Numbered from the stretch's first letter, positions 35,668-46,029 are shown. The stretch: DNA of 64,000 nucleotides from Tellurirhabdus bombi (GCF_021484805.1 NZ_CP090557.1:1042501-1106500), one strand, 5' to 3'. A program made the numbers and translations. Notes: generated by a model from the letters alone, not told the origin.

Positions 35668-38600
35668 ATGCGTAATAAAGTTGTCTTCCTGGTGTCGGCA
35701 CTGCTGTTTTCCGGCTTGGTGACGGCTTTTGGTTGGTCGAGTGGCGTTTTGCGAACAAACCTTCTGACCAAGCTTACGACTAGCATTAAGGCGAAATTAC
35801 CAGAAAAAGGCAAAAAAAAGGCGAACCCCATCCGGATGCGTCCCGTAGAAGTGCTGGCCCTTGCTCCGAAAGAGCTGGGTTGGGTCGATAGCGTTTTTTC
35901 GACGTTAACGCAGGAGCAGAAAATCGGGCAATTCTTCATGGTCGCCACGTTCTCCAATCAGGACGAAGCTCACTACCAATACATCGAAACGCTCGTTCGC
36001 CATTACCACATTGGCGGGCTTATCTTCTTCCAGGGCGGGCCTTACCGCCAGGCCGTGCTGACAAACCGCTACCAGTCCGCCGCTAAAGTACCTTTGCTAG
36101 TTGGCATTGATGGCGAGTGGGGTTTAGGCATGCGGCTAGATAGTACGATGGCTTTTCCCAAGCAAATGTCCCTGGGTGCCATTCGCGATGAAGCCATTGT
36201 TTACCGAATGGGCAGCGAGATTGGTCGCCAATGCCGCCGCCTGGGTATCCATATCAATTTTGCGCCGGTTTCAGACATCAATAGCAACCCTTCAAACCCG
36301 GTCATCGGCAATCGCTCCTTCGGCGAATCGAAAGAGAACGTAGCAATCAAGGCGTCTGCTTACATGAAAGGGCTGCAACATACCCGCATCATCGCCACAG
36401 CAAAGCACTTCCCCGGTCACGGTGATGTTAACGTTGACTCGCACGTTTCCTTGCCAATCGTGCACCGCTCCGTTGAACAGCTCCGCGACGTGGATCTTTT
36501 TCCTTTTCGGAAGCTTATCGCCGACAGCCTGATGGGCGTTGTAACGGGCCACCTGCACGTGCCCGTGGTTGATAATACGCCTAGACTGGCCGCGACCTTA
36601 TCGGAAAAAGTAGTTACGGAACTGCTGAAAAAAGAGCTTGGCTTCCGGGGACTGGTGTTCACCGACGCGCTGAATATGGGTGGCGTAGGTCGGCTGCCGT
36701 CCGAAGAAATCAATCTAAAAGCGCTGGTTGCCGGTAACGACATTCTTTTGTATCCCGAAAATGTTCCTGACGCGGTTCATCGCATTGCGCTGGCGATTCA
36801 GAAGGGGGAAATCTCGCAGGAACTGATCGACGAAAAAGTCAAAAAAATACTGCGGGCCAAATACTGGGCCGGTTTGAATAAAACAGCTCCCATTGCCCTC
36901 GAAAATCTTGATCGCGACCTGAATTCGCCTGAAGCGAAGCTACTTAAGCAGGAACTTTGTGAACAGGCTGTAACCATCGTTAAAAATAACAACAACTTAC
37001 TTCCATTTGGTGCGCTGGACACGGTGCGGGTTGCGGCGATATCCATTGCTGCCGATTACGGAAATCCTTTTCAGAAAACTTTAAGCGGTTACGCGCCCGT
37101 CAAGCACATAACGGTTGGTGAAAAACCGACTACGGAAGCCGATTTAGACGAAATTATCCGTCAACTTGGTGATGCCAATACCGTAATCTTAAGTTTCCAC
37201 CGCCTGAGTCCTACGGCAAAATGGAACTACGGGGTTACAAAGCCTTCCCTTGATCTGATCACCCGCCTCAAACAGCGCGGTCTTCGGGTGGTGGTGTGCG
37301 CCTTTGGCCCGGCTTACGCCCTGCGGCCATTCATTGGTACCCAGGCGGACGCGCTAATCTGTACGTACGAAGATGGCGAGGAAATGCAGCGCGTGGTGCC
37401 TCAGGTACTTTTCGGTGCCATTCCGGCCAAAGGTGCCATGCCCGTCACGGTAGGCGATTGGCGCATTGGCTACGGCTTGTTTACGGCACCCAGCGGGCGA
37501 CTGGCCTATAGCTTGCCCGAAAGCGTGGGAATGCGCTCCGGACAGTTGCAACGTATTGACGATATCGTTCAGAAAGCCCTGCGCGACCGTGCTTTCCCAG
37601 GCTGTCAGGTTTTAGTGGCGCGCAAAGGCAAAGTTGTTTTTGATAAGAGCTACGGCACATTGACGTATAACAACGCCTATGACCGCGTAACGGGTGAGAC
37701 GTTATACGACCTAGCATCGCTGACAAAAGTTCTTGGCACTTTACAGGCTGTCATGCTTCTGAATGAGCGGGGCGCTATTGATTTGAATCAGAAAGTGGCG
37801 CATTACCTCCCCGAGTTCCAGAACAGTGCCAAACGGAACATGACGGTGAGTGATTTACTGCTTCATCAGGCGGGCTTCCCGGCGGGTCTTCCCCGGGCTG
37901 TTGAACGAGCTAAGGTGCAAAGTGGCTTGCGTTCAGGTTTCTATTCGACAGTTCGCGATAGCCTGCGTTCTTTGCAAATTGGCCCGACTCTCTTTGCTCC
38001 TCCTTCCATTAGAGATTCGGTTTGGAGCTGGATTGTAGGCACTCCGCTAACGGCTAAAGTAGACGAAAGTGGCCGTTTTAATTACCTGTACAGCGATCTA
38101 AGCTTCGTTACGCTGCAAAAAATTGTTGAACGGGTCACCAGCCAGCCAATTGAGGTATTTCTGGATGAGAACCTGTACAAGCCCCTGGGTATCGGAACAA
38201 TGGTTTTCAATCCTTTGCAGAAGCGCTCCACGTTTCGGGTAGCCCCAACCGAGAATGATACCTGGTTCCGTAATTCAATGTTGCAGGGAACGGTGCACGA
38301 TCAACTGGCAGCTCTGCAAGGCGGTATCTCGGGTCACGCTGGTTTATTTGCAACGTCGCAGGATATTGTCAAAATCCTACAAATGAACCTTCAAAAGGGC
38401 CAGTATGGCGGTCGGCGTTTTCTACTTCCGGGAACGGCTCCGCTGTATAGCCGCAATGCCACCGACCGCAGCCACCGGGGTCTGGGCTGGGACAAACCTG
38501 ATCCTGACGGAAATAGCTCCTACGTGTCTCCCCACGCATCGATTCGCTCGTTTGGCCACACTGGTTTTTCGGGAAATGTGGTCTGGGTTGACCCCGATTA

Positions 38601-38715
38601 CGATTTAGTTTTTATATTTCTCTCGAACCGCATTCACCCTAGTGCAGCCAATACGCTGATCACTACCCACAAGATTCGACGTCAAATTCACGAGGCTATT
38701 TATCAGTCGCTGTAG
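35668..38715 (+). CDS. Glycoside hydrolase family 3 / serine beta-lactamase-like fusion
   Basis: 1015 residues from ATG 35668 (a TTG three codons earlier is possible). After a signal peptide, the GH3 part (about 70-600) resembles NagZ beta-N-acetylglucosaminidase. It has KHFPGHG with K246/H247 and His251, DSHVSLP, and the probable nucleophile D333 in FTDALNMGG. The C-terminal class-C-beta-lactamase-like part (about 625-1015) has S684-LT-K687, Y808-S-D810 and H964-T-G966. The fusion is known in Bacteroidota and probably acts on peptidoglycan: the first half on GlcNAc links, the second as a peptidase or esterase. Confidence 0.93.
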   Translation: MRNKVVFLVSALLFSGLVTAFGWSSGVLRTNLLTKLTTSIKAKLPEKGKKKANPIRMRPVEVLALAPKELGWVDSVFSTLTQEQKIGQFFMVATFSNQDEAHYQYIETLVRHYHIGGLIFFQGGPYRQAVLTNRYQSAAKVPLLVGIDGEWGLGMRLDSTMAFPKQMSLGAIRDEAIVYRMGSEIGRQCRRLGIHINFAPVSDINSNPSNPVIGNRSFGESKENVAIKASAYMKGLQHTRIIATAKHFPGHGDVNVDSHVSLPIVHRSVEQLRDVDLFPFRKLIADSLMGVVTGHLHVPVVDNTPRLAATLSEKVVTELLKKELGFRGLVFTDALNMGGVGRLPSEEINLKALVAGNDILLYPENVPDAVHRIALAIQKGEISQELIDEKVKKILRAKYWAGLNKTAPIALENLDRDLNSPEAKLLKQELCEQAVTIVKNNNNLLPFGALDTVRVAAISIAADYGNPFQKTLSGYAPVKHITVGEKPTTEADLDEIIRQLGDANTVILSFHRLSPTAKWNYGVTKPSLDLITRLKQRGLRVVVCAFGPAYALRPFIGTQADALICTYEDGEEMQRVVPQVLFGAIPAKGAMPVTVGDWRIGYGLFTAPSGRLAYSLPESVGMRSGQLQRIDDIVQKALRDRAFPGCQVLVARKGKVVFDKSYGTLTYNNAYDRVTGETLYDLASLTKVLGTLQAVMLLNERGAIDLNQKVAHYLPEFQNSAKRNMTVSDLLLHQAGFPAGLPRAVERAKVQSGLRSGFYSTVRDSLRSLQIGPTLFAPPSIRDSVWSWIVGTPLTAKVDESGRFNYLYSDLSFVTLQKIVERVTSQPIEVFLDENLYKPLGIGTMVFNPLQKRSTFRVAPTENDTWFRNSMLQGTVHDQLAALQGGISGHAGLFATSQDIVKILQMNLQKGQYGGRRFLLPGTAPLYSRNATDRSHRGLGWDKPDPDGNSSYVSPHASIRSFGHTGFSGNVVWVDPDYDLVFIFLSNRIHPSAANTLITTHKIRRQIHEAIYQSL

Positions 38716-38758
38716 CCACCGGGAACCGCTCACAAATCATTCGTATTATTTCTCAGAA

Positions 38759-38766
38759 TAACTTTG
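38759..38766 (+). promoter_or_regulatory. -7 element upstream of the 1402-residue T9SS cargo gene
   Basis: TAACTTTG matches TAnnTTTG. No TTG lies at the -33 distance. ATG follows at 38810. Confidence 0.4.
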
Positions 38767-38809
38767 TTATTTTGAGTACTTTTTTGTGTTTATTATCCGA
38801 CAACTTTCT

Positions 38810-41800
38810 ATGAAAGCAATTTTACGTCTGTTTTGGACTTTACTAATTCTGTGTATCAGTTTGGGTAAAGGTGTGCAGGCCCAGACGATTACAACGGGTG
38901 CTGTTACGCCATCTAGCATTTGCGAAGGTGGGACAATAGCAGTTCCATTCACTACTTCAGGTACTCTCGCCACGGGCACTACGTTTAAAGCTCAAATTGC
39001 TTCTGCTACTGGCTCGTTTGCTGATATTACGGGAGCAACTGCTACAGCCAGTCCCATTTCGGCTGTTGTTACGGCTAATCCAGGTTCGGGTTATCGCATT
39101 CGCGTTGTTAGCGTTCCAACCAGTTCAACGGCAGTTATTAATGGTAGTGCTAGTACTACTTCTTTAACTATTATCGATACGCCAACGGCTCCTACGGTTC
39201 AACCCGTTACTTATTGCCAAAATGCTACACCTACTCCGTTAACAGCCACCGCTAGCACGGGTGCTACCCTAAAGTGGTACGACAGAGCAACGGGTGGCAC
39301 CGCCTTGGCAGGTGCGCCAACGCCCTCTACTTCTACAATCGGAACCACTACCTATTACGTTAGTCAAGCTATCGGCACTTGTGAAAGTTCAAGAGCAGCA
39401 CTTGCTGTGACGGTGACAGCAAAACCGAGTGCGCCTGTAGTTCAATCTCCGCAGTATGGATGTCAGTTTCAACAGCCAACATCGACATCTAGCGCTACTT
39501 TCTCAATAAATGTTTCCGGGTTAATTTTTAATAGCAATGTAAAATTTTATAATAGCTCGGGGACAGAAATTCCTTTTACCAAATCCCCTACACAAGCCGG
39601 AGCAACATCTGCTCTTTTTCAGTCGCCAATGTACGCTAACAGTGCAGTTGGTACACAAACTTATTTTATTCTCCAAGAAGTTAATGGATGCCAAAGTGAA
39701 CGTGTTAAAGTAGATGTAATCATCAAGCCTAGGCCAGCTGGTGGGCCTAGATTGGTTAATAATAGTAGAGTTACTTATTGCCAAGGAGCAACTTCTGTTC
39801 CAATTAGCGAGCATCATGTTGCTGCTCCTACTGGCTTTAAAGCAGTCTATTATTTAGAAGGAACAGGTACTTATATACCTACTCCAATTCCTGATACAAA
39901 AACTCCCTCTGTTACAACATATCGAATTGGGTTAGAACCAATTGATTCTAATGAAGGATGTAGAAATCCTTTACAAACAGATACTCAATTAACAATTGAA
40001 GTAATATCTATCCCTTCGGCGCCAACCGCTCAAACAGCCGTAAGTTATTGTGAAGGAGTACCAGCTAGCGCACTTACGGCTACCGCTAGTACAGGGGCTA
40101 CCTTAAAATGGTATGATAGTGCAAACGGAGTAACTGCTCTAGGCAATGCACCAACACCTTCTACTGCATCCGCTGGAACGACTACTTTCTATGTAAGCCA
40201 AGCTGTTGGCAGTTGCGAAAGCCCACGGACCGCTATCACAGTAACCGTATCAGCACGCCCAGCTGCTCCAGCCGTTCAGGTAGGGGCCAGCTACTGCCAA
40301 AATGTAACCGGTGTGACGTCTCTATCAGCCACGGCTAGCTCTGGAAACACGCTTTTCTGGTATGGTACCAGCGCCACCGGAGGTTCAGCTTCTACCGTCG
40401 CCCCTGTACCTCCCGTAAACACGCCTGGTACTTTTACGTATTACGTCGCCCAGCGTAGCAACCAAGGAGGTTGTGAAAGTCCACGAGCTAGCATTCAGGT
40501 AGTGGTAACAGCAACCCCCGCTGCTCCTGGCGTTGCAAACCTTTCTTTATGTCAAGGCGATAGCAGCCGCCAACTTAGTGCAAACGGACAGAATTTGAAA
40601 TGGTTCAATGCCAATGGTAGCGCTTTATCATCGGCTCCTTTAATTTCAGCAACTACGCCTGGTTCTTTTACATATCTGGTTAGTCAGACAGTGAATGGCT
40701 GTGAGAGCCCCAGAGCAACAATCTCTGCAACCGTAAATCCTCGTCCAACAGCGCCTACTGCTCCATCGGCTTTATCCTATTGTCAAAATGAACAGGGTAT
40801 TGCTTCACTTTCAGCAGTAGCAGGTTCTGACAATGCATTGAGATGGTATGGCACTAACGCAACAGGCGGCACAGGAGATGGTAATGCGCCTACACCAGTA
40901 GCAACGGCGGAAGGAACATTTACATATTATGTCTCTCAAAGAACAGCTTTAGGATGCGAGAGCCCAAGAACACCTATTCAGGTTACTATTAAACCGCAAC
41001 CAGCACGGCCTGGAGTTAGTACACCAGTAGAATACTGTCGAGAATCTACTGCTACACCTTTAACGGCAACAGCCAGCAATAATGCCACACTGAAATGGTA
41101 TAATACAGGTGGCACCGTATTAGGTGAGGCTCCAATACCATCTACGGAAACAGCTGGTAATACAACCTATTATGTTAGCCAAACGGGTGCAAATGGCTGC
41201 CAGAGCGAACGTGCTACAATAATTGTTACTGTAAAACCAAAACCTTTAGCGCCAGCAGTTAGTCCAGTCGAATATTGTCAGAATCAATCTGCGGTAGCTT
41301 TAACAGCTAATGGTAATGGTACAATTAACTGGTATGGTACTGATGCAAACGGAGGGTCACCTTCTGGTAATGCGCCAACTCCACAAACAAACAATCCTGG
41401 CACTACCACTTACTACGTTGCTCAGACTGTAAACGGCTGCGAAGGTCCACGAGCAAGCATACCTGTTCGCGTTAAACAGTTGCCTAGCGCTCCCAGCGTT
41501 ACGGATTTAAAACTATGCCAATTCGATGCGGCTCAACCCATTACGGCCAATGGACAAAACCTGCGTTGGTTCAATACGGACGGTAACGCGTTTGGCTCCG
41601 CGCCCACCCCTTCTACTGATCGGGGAGGCAACTATGCCTTTCAGGTAACTCAAACGGTAGAAGGTTGCGAAAGTACCAAAGCAACCATTAACGTAACGGT
41701 TCAGACGACACCCGTTCCAACGGTCGCCAGTTCGGTGGTGTATTGCCGTGGCCAGGAATCGAAACCGTTGTCGGCAACCGGCACTGGCGTTTCCTTCGAG

Positions 41801-43018
41801 TGGACCGACCCATACGGCAACGTAACTCCTACCGCTCCCGTCCCGCCAACGCTCAATGTAACGGACGGCGTTTCGTATTTTGTAACGCAAACCGGAGCGA
41901 ATGGCTGTAAAAGTCCAAAAGCCGAAATCAAATTCATTGTTAACGCAACACCAACGGCAGCCCTAAGCGGTAGCTCATCCGTAAACCTGGGGCAGAGCGC
42001 CAAGCTAACCCTTACGTTCACCAGCGTTCCGCCATTCAGCTTTACACTGTCAGACGGCACAAGTGGCACTTCCGACGCCATGACCAAAACAATCGACGTG
42101 CTGCCGAAAGAATCGACCACCTATCAGGTCACCAACGTGTCAAACGTGTGTGGCGTTGGGCTACCGGCAGGAATTGCAAACATTGTGGTGCGCATCCCGA
42201 CCATTACAACGGGCAACCTGACGGCAAGCACCGTCTGCGCCGGAACATCCATCTCCGTGCCGTTCACAACTACGGGCGACTTCAACGCTGGAAACGTCTT
42301 TCAGGTAGAATTGGCCGACACGACTTCTAAAAACTACATCAAACTGGCGCAGGGGGGGCAACAGAGTCCCATTGTGGTAACGGTTCCGGCCAATACGCCG
42401 CAGGGGCTTTATTTTGTCCGGGTAACAGCATCTAACCCGTCGATACCGGTTCCCGGCAAGGTGAGCACTACGGTGCTGAACATACGCGCGCTGCCAACGG
42501 CCACGCTAACCGGTACACGCGACATCTACGAAGGAGAAAGTGCCAAGCTGAATATCCGGTTTACGGGCGACGGCCCCTGGGATTTTGTCTATGCAGACAG
42601 CGTGCGGAGCTACCCCATCCAAACGACGGCCAATCCGTATGAGGTGACAGTGACGCCAGCCCGACGAACAACGTACACAATTACTTCGGTATCCAACAAT
42701 TGTGGTACAGGCACGGTAAGTGGCACCGCGATCATCAACGTGCTGCCTGTACTTGGCGTAGAACCGAATCCGCTGGTACAAGCCCTAAATGCGTACCCTG
42801 TTCCCGTAGAAACAACGCTGACGGTGGACATCGCTATGCCTTTGCAGCAAGAAGCAGCTAAAATTCAGCTTATGGACGCCAATGGAAAAGCGAGATTACA
42901 AACCACTACGCACCAACAGAAAACGCTTCTGGACTTAACCCAGCAAGAAGCCGGATTGTATTTGCTGCACGTTCAGGTAGGAAATCATAAAACCGTGCGG
43001 AAGATTTTGAAGCGCTAA
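38810..43018 (+). CDS. Giant T9SS-secreted protein with Ig-like repeats
   Basis: 1402 residues from ATG 38810; the in-frame GTG at 38786 would lengthen the signal awkwardly. The signal peptide ends at VQAQ. An N-terminal domain (TITTGAVTPSSICEGG) recurs near residue 1125 as TITTGNLTASTVCAGT. Between them lie about eleven Ig_7-like units of 75-90 residues, each with YC near the start, a KWY or WYG core and YYVSQ..NGCES near the end. Two PKD/Ig-like units follow, and a T9SS type A sorting domain (AYPVPVETTLTVDIAMP to VRKILKR). It is likely a surface adhesin or filament; no enzyme domain is seen. Confidence 0.9.
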   Translation: MKAILRLFWTLLILCISLGKGVQAQTITTGAVTPSSICEGGTIAVPFTTSGTLATGTTFKAQIASATGSFADITGATATASPISAVVTANPGSGYRIRVVSVPTSSTAVINGSASTTSLTIIDTPTAPTVQPVTYCQNATPTPLTATASTGATLKWYDRATGGTALAGAPTPSTSTIGTTTYYVSQAIGTCESSRAALAVTVTAKPSAPVVQSPQYGCQFQQPTSTSSATFSINVSGLIFNSNVKFYNSSGTEIPFTKSPTQAGATSALFQSPMYANSAVGTQTYFILQEVNGCQSERVKVDVIIKPRPAGGPRLVNNSRVTYCQGATSVPISEHHVAAPTGFKAVYYLEGTGTYIPTPIPDTKTPSVTTYRIGLEPIDSNEGCRNPLQTDTQLTIEVISIPSAPTAQTAVSYCEGVPASALTATASTGATLKWYDSANGVTALGNAPTPSTASAGTTTFYVSQAVGSCESPRTAITVTVSARPAAPAVQVGASYCQNVTGVTSLSATASSGNTLFWYGTSATGGSASTVAPVPPVNTPGTFTYYVAQRSNQGGCESPRASIQVVVTATPAAPGVANLSLCQGDSSRQLSANGQNLKWFNANGSALSSAPLISATTPGSFTYLVSQTVNGCESPRATISATVNPRPTAPTAPSALSYCQNEQGIASLSAVAGSDNALRWYGTNATGGTGDGNAPTPVATAEGTFTYYVSQRTALGCESPRTPIQVTIKPQPARPGVSTPVEYCRESTATPLTATASNNATLKWYNTGGTVLGEAPIPSTETAGNTTYYVSQTGANGCQSERATIIVTVKPKPLAPAVSPVEYCQNQSAVALTANGNGTINWYGTDANGGSPSGNAPTPQTNNPGTTTYYVAQTVNGCEGPRASIPVRVKQLPSAPSVTDLKLCQFDAAQPITANGQNLRWFNTDGNAFGSAPTPSTDRGGNYAFQVTQTVEGCESTKATINVTVQTTPVPTVASSVVYCRGQESKPLSATGTGVSFEWTDPYGNVTPTAPVPPTLNVTDGVSYFVTQTGANGCKSPKAEIKFIVNATPTAALSGSSSVNLGQSAKLTLTFTSVPPFSFTLSDGTSGTSDAMTKTIDVLPKESTTYQVTNVSNVCGVGLPAGIANIVVRIPTITTGNLTASTVCAGTSISVPFTTTGDFNAGNVFQVELADTTSKNYIKLAQGGQQSPIVVTVPANTPQGLYFVRVTASNPSIPVPGKVSTTVLNIRALPTATLTGTRDIYEGESAKLNIRFTGDGPWDFVYADSVRSYPIQTTANPYEVTVTPARRTTYTITSVSNNCGTGTVSGTAIINVLPVLGVEPNPLVQALNAYPVPVETTLTVDIAMPLQQEAAKIQLMDANGKARLQTTTHQQKTLLDLTQQEAGLYLLHVQVGNHKTVRKILKR

Positions 43019-43037
43019 CAGAAGCGCGAATAATAGC

Positions 43038-43072
43038 AAAAAAGAGGCCAGTTGTTACTGGCCTCTTTTTTT
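43038..43072. terminator. Bidirectional terminator between T9SS cargo and M3 peptidase
   Basis: AAAAAAGAGGCCAGT pairs with ACTGGCCTCTTTTTTT over a TGTT loop. It ends at the stop codon of the convergent peptidase gene. Confidence 0.9.
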
Positions 43073-44819
43073 ATTCTGCTTTAAGACGCTCGATTTCGTC
43101 CCACACAAAACGCAGGAGCCGCCCAATATGCTCTTCCGAAAAATCGAAGGGAATGCCCGCCGCCTGATAAATCTCGCCGATGGTGGCCGTATAGCCGAGC
43201 TTCAGGGCGTTTTTATACCCTTCCAGTCCCTTCTGACGGTCCTGGCGGAAATTCATCCAGACGCCAATCGCACCCAACTGCGCAATTCCGTATTCAATGT
43301 AATAAAAAGGTACTTCGTACAAGTGCAACTGTTTTTGCCAGAAATACGCTTTGTATTGCTCTAACCCACTCCAATCGGTGATGGATTCCGAAAACTGATC
43401 AAAAATTCGCACCCAGTTTTCTCGGCGCTCCTCCACCGTATGCGTCGGGTTCTCGTACACCCAATGCTGGAACTTATCGATTGTAGCCACCCAGGGTAAG
43501 GTTTCAACAATGGATTCCAGGTGTTGCAGCTTGGCACGCTTTAGCTCAGCCGGATTCTCGAAAAAGACATCCCAGTAATCCATCGACAGCAGCTCCATCG
43601 ACATCGAAGCCAGTTCGGCCACTTCCATCGGTGGGTTCCGGAAGGGCTTTAGCGGCAGGTCACGCGTCAGAAACGAATGCACCGCGTGGCCGCCTTCGTG
43701 CACCATCGTTACCAGATCGCGCAGGCTAGACGTCGCATTCATGAAAATAAACGGCACGCCAATCTCTTCCAACGGATAGTTGTAGCCGCCCGGTGCTTTG
43801 CCTTTCCGCGATTCCAGGTCCAGATGGCCCATGGCTTTCATGATCCGCAGGCAGTCGCCTAAATAAGGGTCCAGGCGCGTAAAACACGTAATGGTCTTAT
43901 CCAGCAAATCTTCCCCCGTTTTAAACGGTACGAGCGGCGGCTGTCCATCGACATCTACTTTGCTATCCCAGGGGCGCAGGACATCAACCGCCAGCTTGTT
44001 TTTCCGACTTTCGGCCAGCTCGTTCAGCATCGGAACAACTGCCTTTGCTACCGATTCGTGAAAATGGAAACAATCTTCGGGCAGGTAATCAAACCGTCCC
44101 AACGCAGCGAACATGTAATCCCGAAAATTGGCAAAACCGGCATTAACGGCAATCTGGTGCCGAAGGCCACGCAACCGATTGTAGAGGTTGTCCAGGGTAT
44201 CTTTATCCTGATACCGCCGTTCCTGAATTTTTTTCCAGGCTTCCTCCCGCACCGCGCGATCTGTCGATTGCAGCAAGTCAGCGGCACGTTGTAAAGTCAC
44301 TTCTTCCAGAACACCATCCTGATTCGGAATTGTCACGGTCATGGCTCCGGCAATGGCTCCGTATTTCCGTTCTTCGGTCTGCATCTCGGTTTGCAGCGGA
44401 ATGTTTTCTTCCCGGAAAATTTCGATTGCCTTCCGAATCCCGCGCACGGTTACCTCAAAACCAGGCTCCATCAATTGGCCCAGGTACGGACTTTCCACTG
44501 CTTTTTTGTCCAGCTCATTGCCGTAGGCGGAAAGCTGCGGCTGTATTTCAGCAATAAAAAAATTCAGGCGGTTGATCAGTTCTTCGTTGCTCGTATCGCA
44601 GGTCATGCGGATGTAGCGCCAGGCAAAATCTTCCGATAAGTAAGACTCCAGCTCGCTCCGATCCTGAAACCATTGCCGCAGCTCTTCGGCGCTGTTGATG
44701 GGCCGGTTCAATAAACTTTCGTACAGAGGTTGGATGATGGCCCAGGCACTTACCTCAAGCTCATCACCAATAAAACGTCGCGCCGGACGAGTGGGAATTA
44801 GTAGCGTATTCGTATCCAT
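43071..44819 (-). CDS. M3-family oligoendopeptidase (PepF-like)
   Basis: 582 residues from ATG 44819; a TTG at 44828 is possible but would overlap the upstream gene. The zinc site HEGGH (H374, E375, H378) sits in MVHEGGHAVHSFL, with the third ligand in the following MEVAELASMSMELL. The opening helical domain and PFYYIEYGIAQLGAIGVW are typical of oligoendopeptidase F. No signal peptide is present, so it probably degrades oligopeptides in the cytosol. It starts one base after the reductase stop codon, so the two form an operon. Confidence 0.95.
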   Translation of the reverse strand: MDTNTLLIPTRPARRFIGDELEVSAWAIIQPLYESLLNRPINSAEELRQWFQDRSELESYLSEDFAWRYIRMTCDTSNEELINRLNFFIAEIQPQLSAYGNELDKKAVESPYLGQLMEPGFEVTVRGIRKAIEIFREENIPLQTEMQTEERKYGAIAGAMTVTIPNQDGVLEEVTLQRAADLLQSTDRAVREEAWKKIQERRYQDKDTLDNLYNRLRGLRHQIAVNAGFANFRDYMFAALGRFDYLPEDCFHFHESVAKAVVPMLNELAESRKNKLAVDVLRPWDSKVDVDGQPPLVPFKTGEDLLDKTITCFTRLDPYLGDCLRIMKAMGHLDLESRKGKAPGGYNYPLEEIGVPFIFMNATSSLRDLVTMVHEGGHAVHSFLTRDLPLKPFRNPPMEVAELASMSMELLSMDYWDVFFENPAELKRAKLQHLESIVETLPWVATIDKFQHWVYENPTHTVEERRENWVRIFDQFSESITDWSGLEQYKAYFWQKQLHLYEVPFYYIEYGIAQLGAIGVWMNFRQDRQKGLEGYKNALKLGYTATIGEIYQAAGIPFDFSEEHIGRLLRFVWDEIERLKAE

Positions 44820-44820
44820 G

Positions 44821-45891
44821 TTAGTCAATTTCGATCACTACATCCTTAGTTAAGGGGTGAGCCACACAGGTTAGTACGTAACCCGCCGCAATCTCCGCTT
44901 CTGACAAACCGTCTTCCTCATCCAGCATTACTTTGCCCGAGGTACAACGGCCCATGCAAGCCGTACACATTCCCGCCTGGCACGAGTAAGGTAGGTCAAT
45001 GTCCAGTTCGAGCGCCGCTTCCAGAATGGTCTGGTGCGGTTCAACGGCCACTTTGTACTCGCTGCCTTCATAAAGTATGGTTACCTCCTGTCCGGCTGAA
45101 TTATCCTCCATATTTTCCTCTTCGATTACCTCGCCGTGTGCTTCGGGGGGCGTTGTATTGAAACTTTCGGTATATATCTGTCTTTCTGGAACGTTCAATA
45201 ATTGCAGGGCTTTACGCGTCTCTTCCATCATGCCATCCGGCCCGCACAGAAAATAATCCGCCTGCCGAAGCTCATTTACCGGCATCACTTCCAGCAGCTT
45301 TAGCACATTCGACTGGTTTAGCCGACCCTGCATGCCATCCCAACTGGTTTCGGGCTGGCTCAGCACGTATGACACGCGAAACCGATCGCGGTATTGACTT
45401 TCCAGGCGGCTGATTTCATCACGAAACAGAATCGATGAGGTCGTTCGGTTACCGTATAAAAGCCAGATCTGGCTTTTCGACTCGACATGCAAAACTGATT
45501 TCATCATCGACATCAGCGGCGTGATGCCACTGCCTGCGCCAATCATAATCAGTTGACGGCCGTTCTGCGGATCGGTTGATGCCACGAATTTACCCATCGG
45601 CTCCAGCGTTTCGATTACATCGCCGGCTTTTACATTCTCACACAGGTAGTTAGAAACGACGCCGCCCGGAATTCGCTTGATGGTTACGGCGGGGGAAGCA
45701 TCCGTATGCGGCGAACTAGACATGGAATAGGACCGGCGAACCTTCTGCCCATTCACATTGAGTATGAAGGTTAAAAATTGGCCTGGTTGATAACGAACCA
45801 CTTCATTTAGTGGATGCCAAAAATGGATGGTTACGGCCTCCGCTGTTTGCTGGGTAACCTCCTTTACTTTCAAAAAATAACGATTAGCCAT
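44821..45891 (-). CDS. Ferredoxin-NADP reductase-type oxidoreductase with C-terminal 2Fe-2S domain
   Basis: 356 residues from ATG 45891 (a TTG at 45909 is less likely). The FAD domain has RRSYSMSSSPHTD, the NAD(P) domain GAGSGITPLMSMMKSVL, and the C-terminal plant-type ferredoxin domain has the cluster cysteines in CQAGMCTACMGRC and a later Cys in YVLTCVAHP. The layout is that of PaaE/HcaD-type oxygenase reductases, which pass electrons from NAD(P)H to an oxygenase. No oxygenase is adjacent (the sterol-desaturase-like gene is 17 kb away), so the partner is unknown. Confidence 0.92.
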   Translation of the reverse strand: MANRYFLKVKEVTQQTAEAVTIHFWHPLNEVVRYQPGQFLTFILNVNGQKVRRSYSMSSSPHTDASPAVTIKRIPGGVVSNYLCENVKAGDVIETLEPMGKFVASTDPQNGRQLIMIGAGSGITPLMSMMKSVLHVESKSQIWLLYGNRTTSSILFRDEISRLESQYRDRFRVSYVLSQPETSWDGMQGRLNQSNVLKLLEVMPVNELRQADYFLCGPDGMMEETRKALQLLNVPERQIYTESFNTTPPEAHGEVIEEENMEDNSAGQEVTILYEGSEYKVAVEPHQTILEAALELDIDLPYSCQAGMCTACMGRCTSGKVMLDEEDGLSEAEIAAGYVLTCVAHPLTKDVVIEID

Positions 45892-46029
45892 ATTCTTGCT
45901 GTGTCGCAATGGTTCAGCCCATTACGCGCTAGTAATCTTACAATTCACCCTGCACCCACTCACTGAGCTGGTACTAAGCCCGGACGCAATATAAGGCCGA
46001 ATTGTTTAACAGCTTAACAACAATTTGTC

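Noticed and set aside
37500-38715. Antibiotic-resistance beta-lactamase
   Set aside because: The domain is fused to a GH3 enzyme and has class C-like motifs shared by esterases and peptidases; resistance is not supported.
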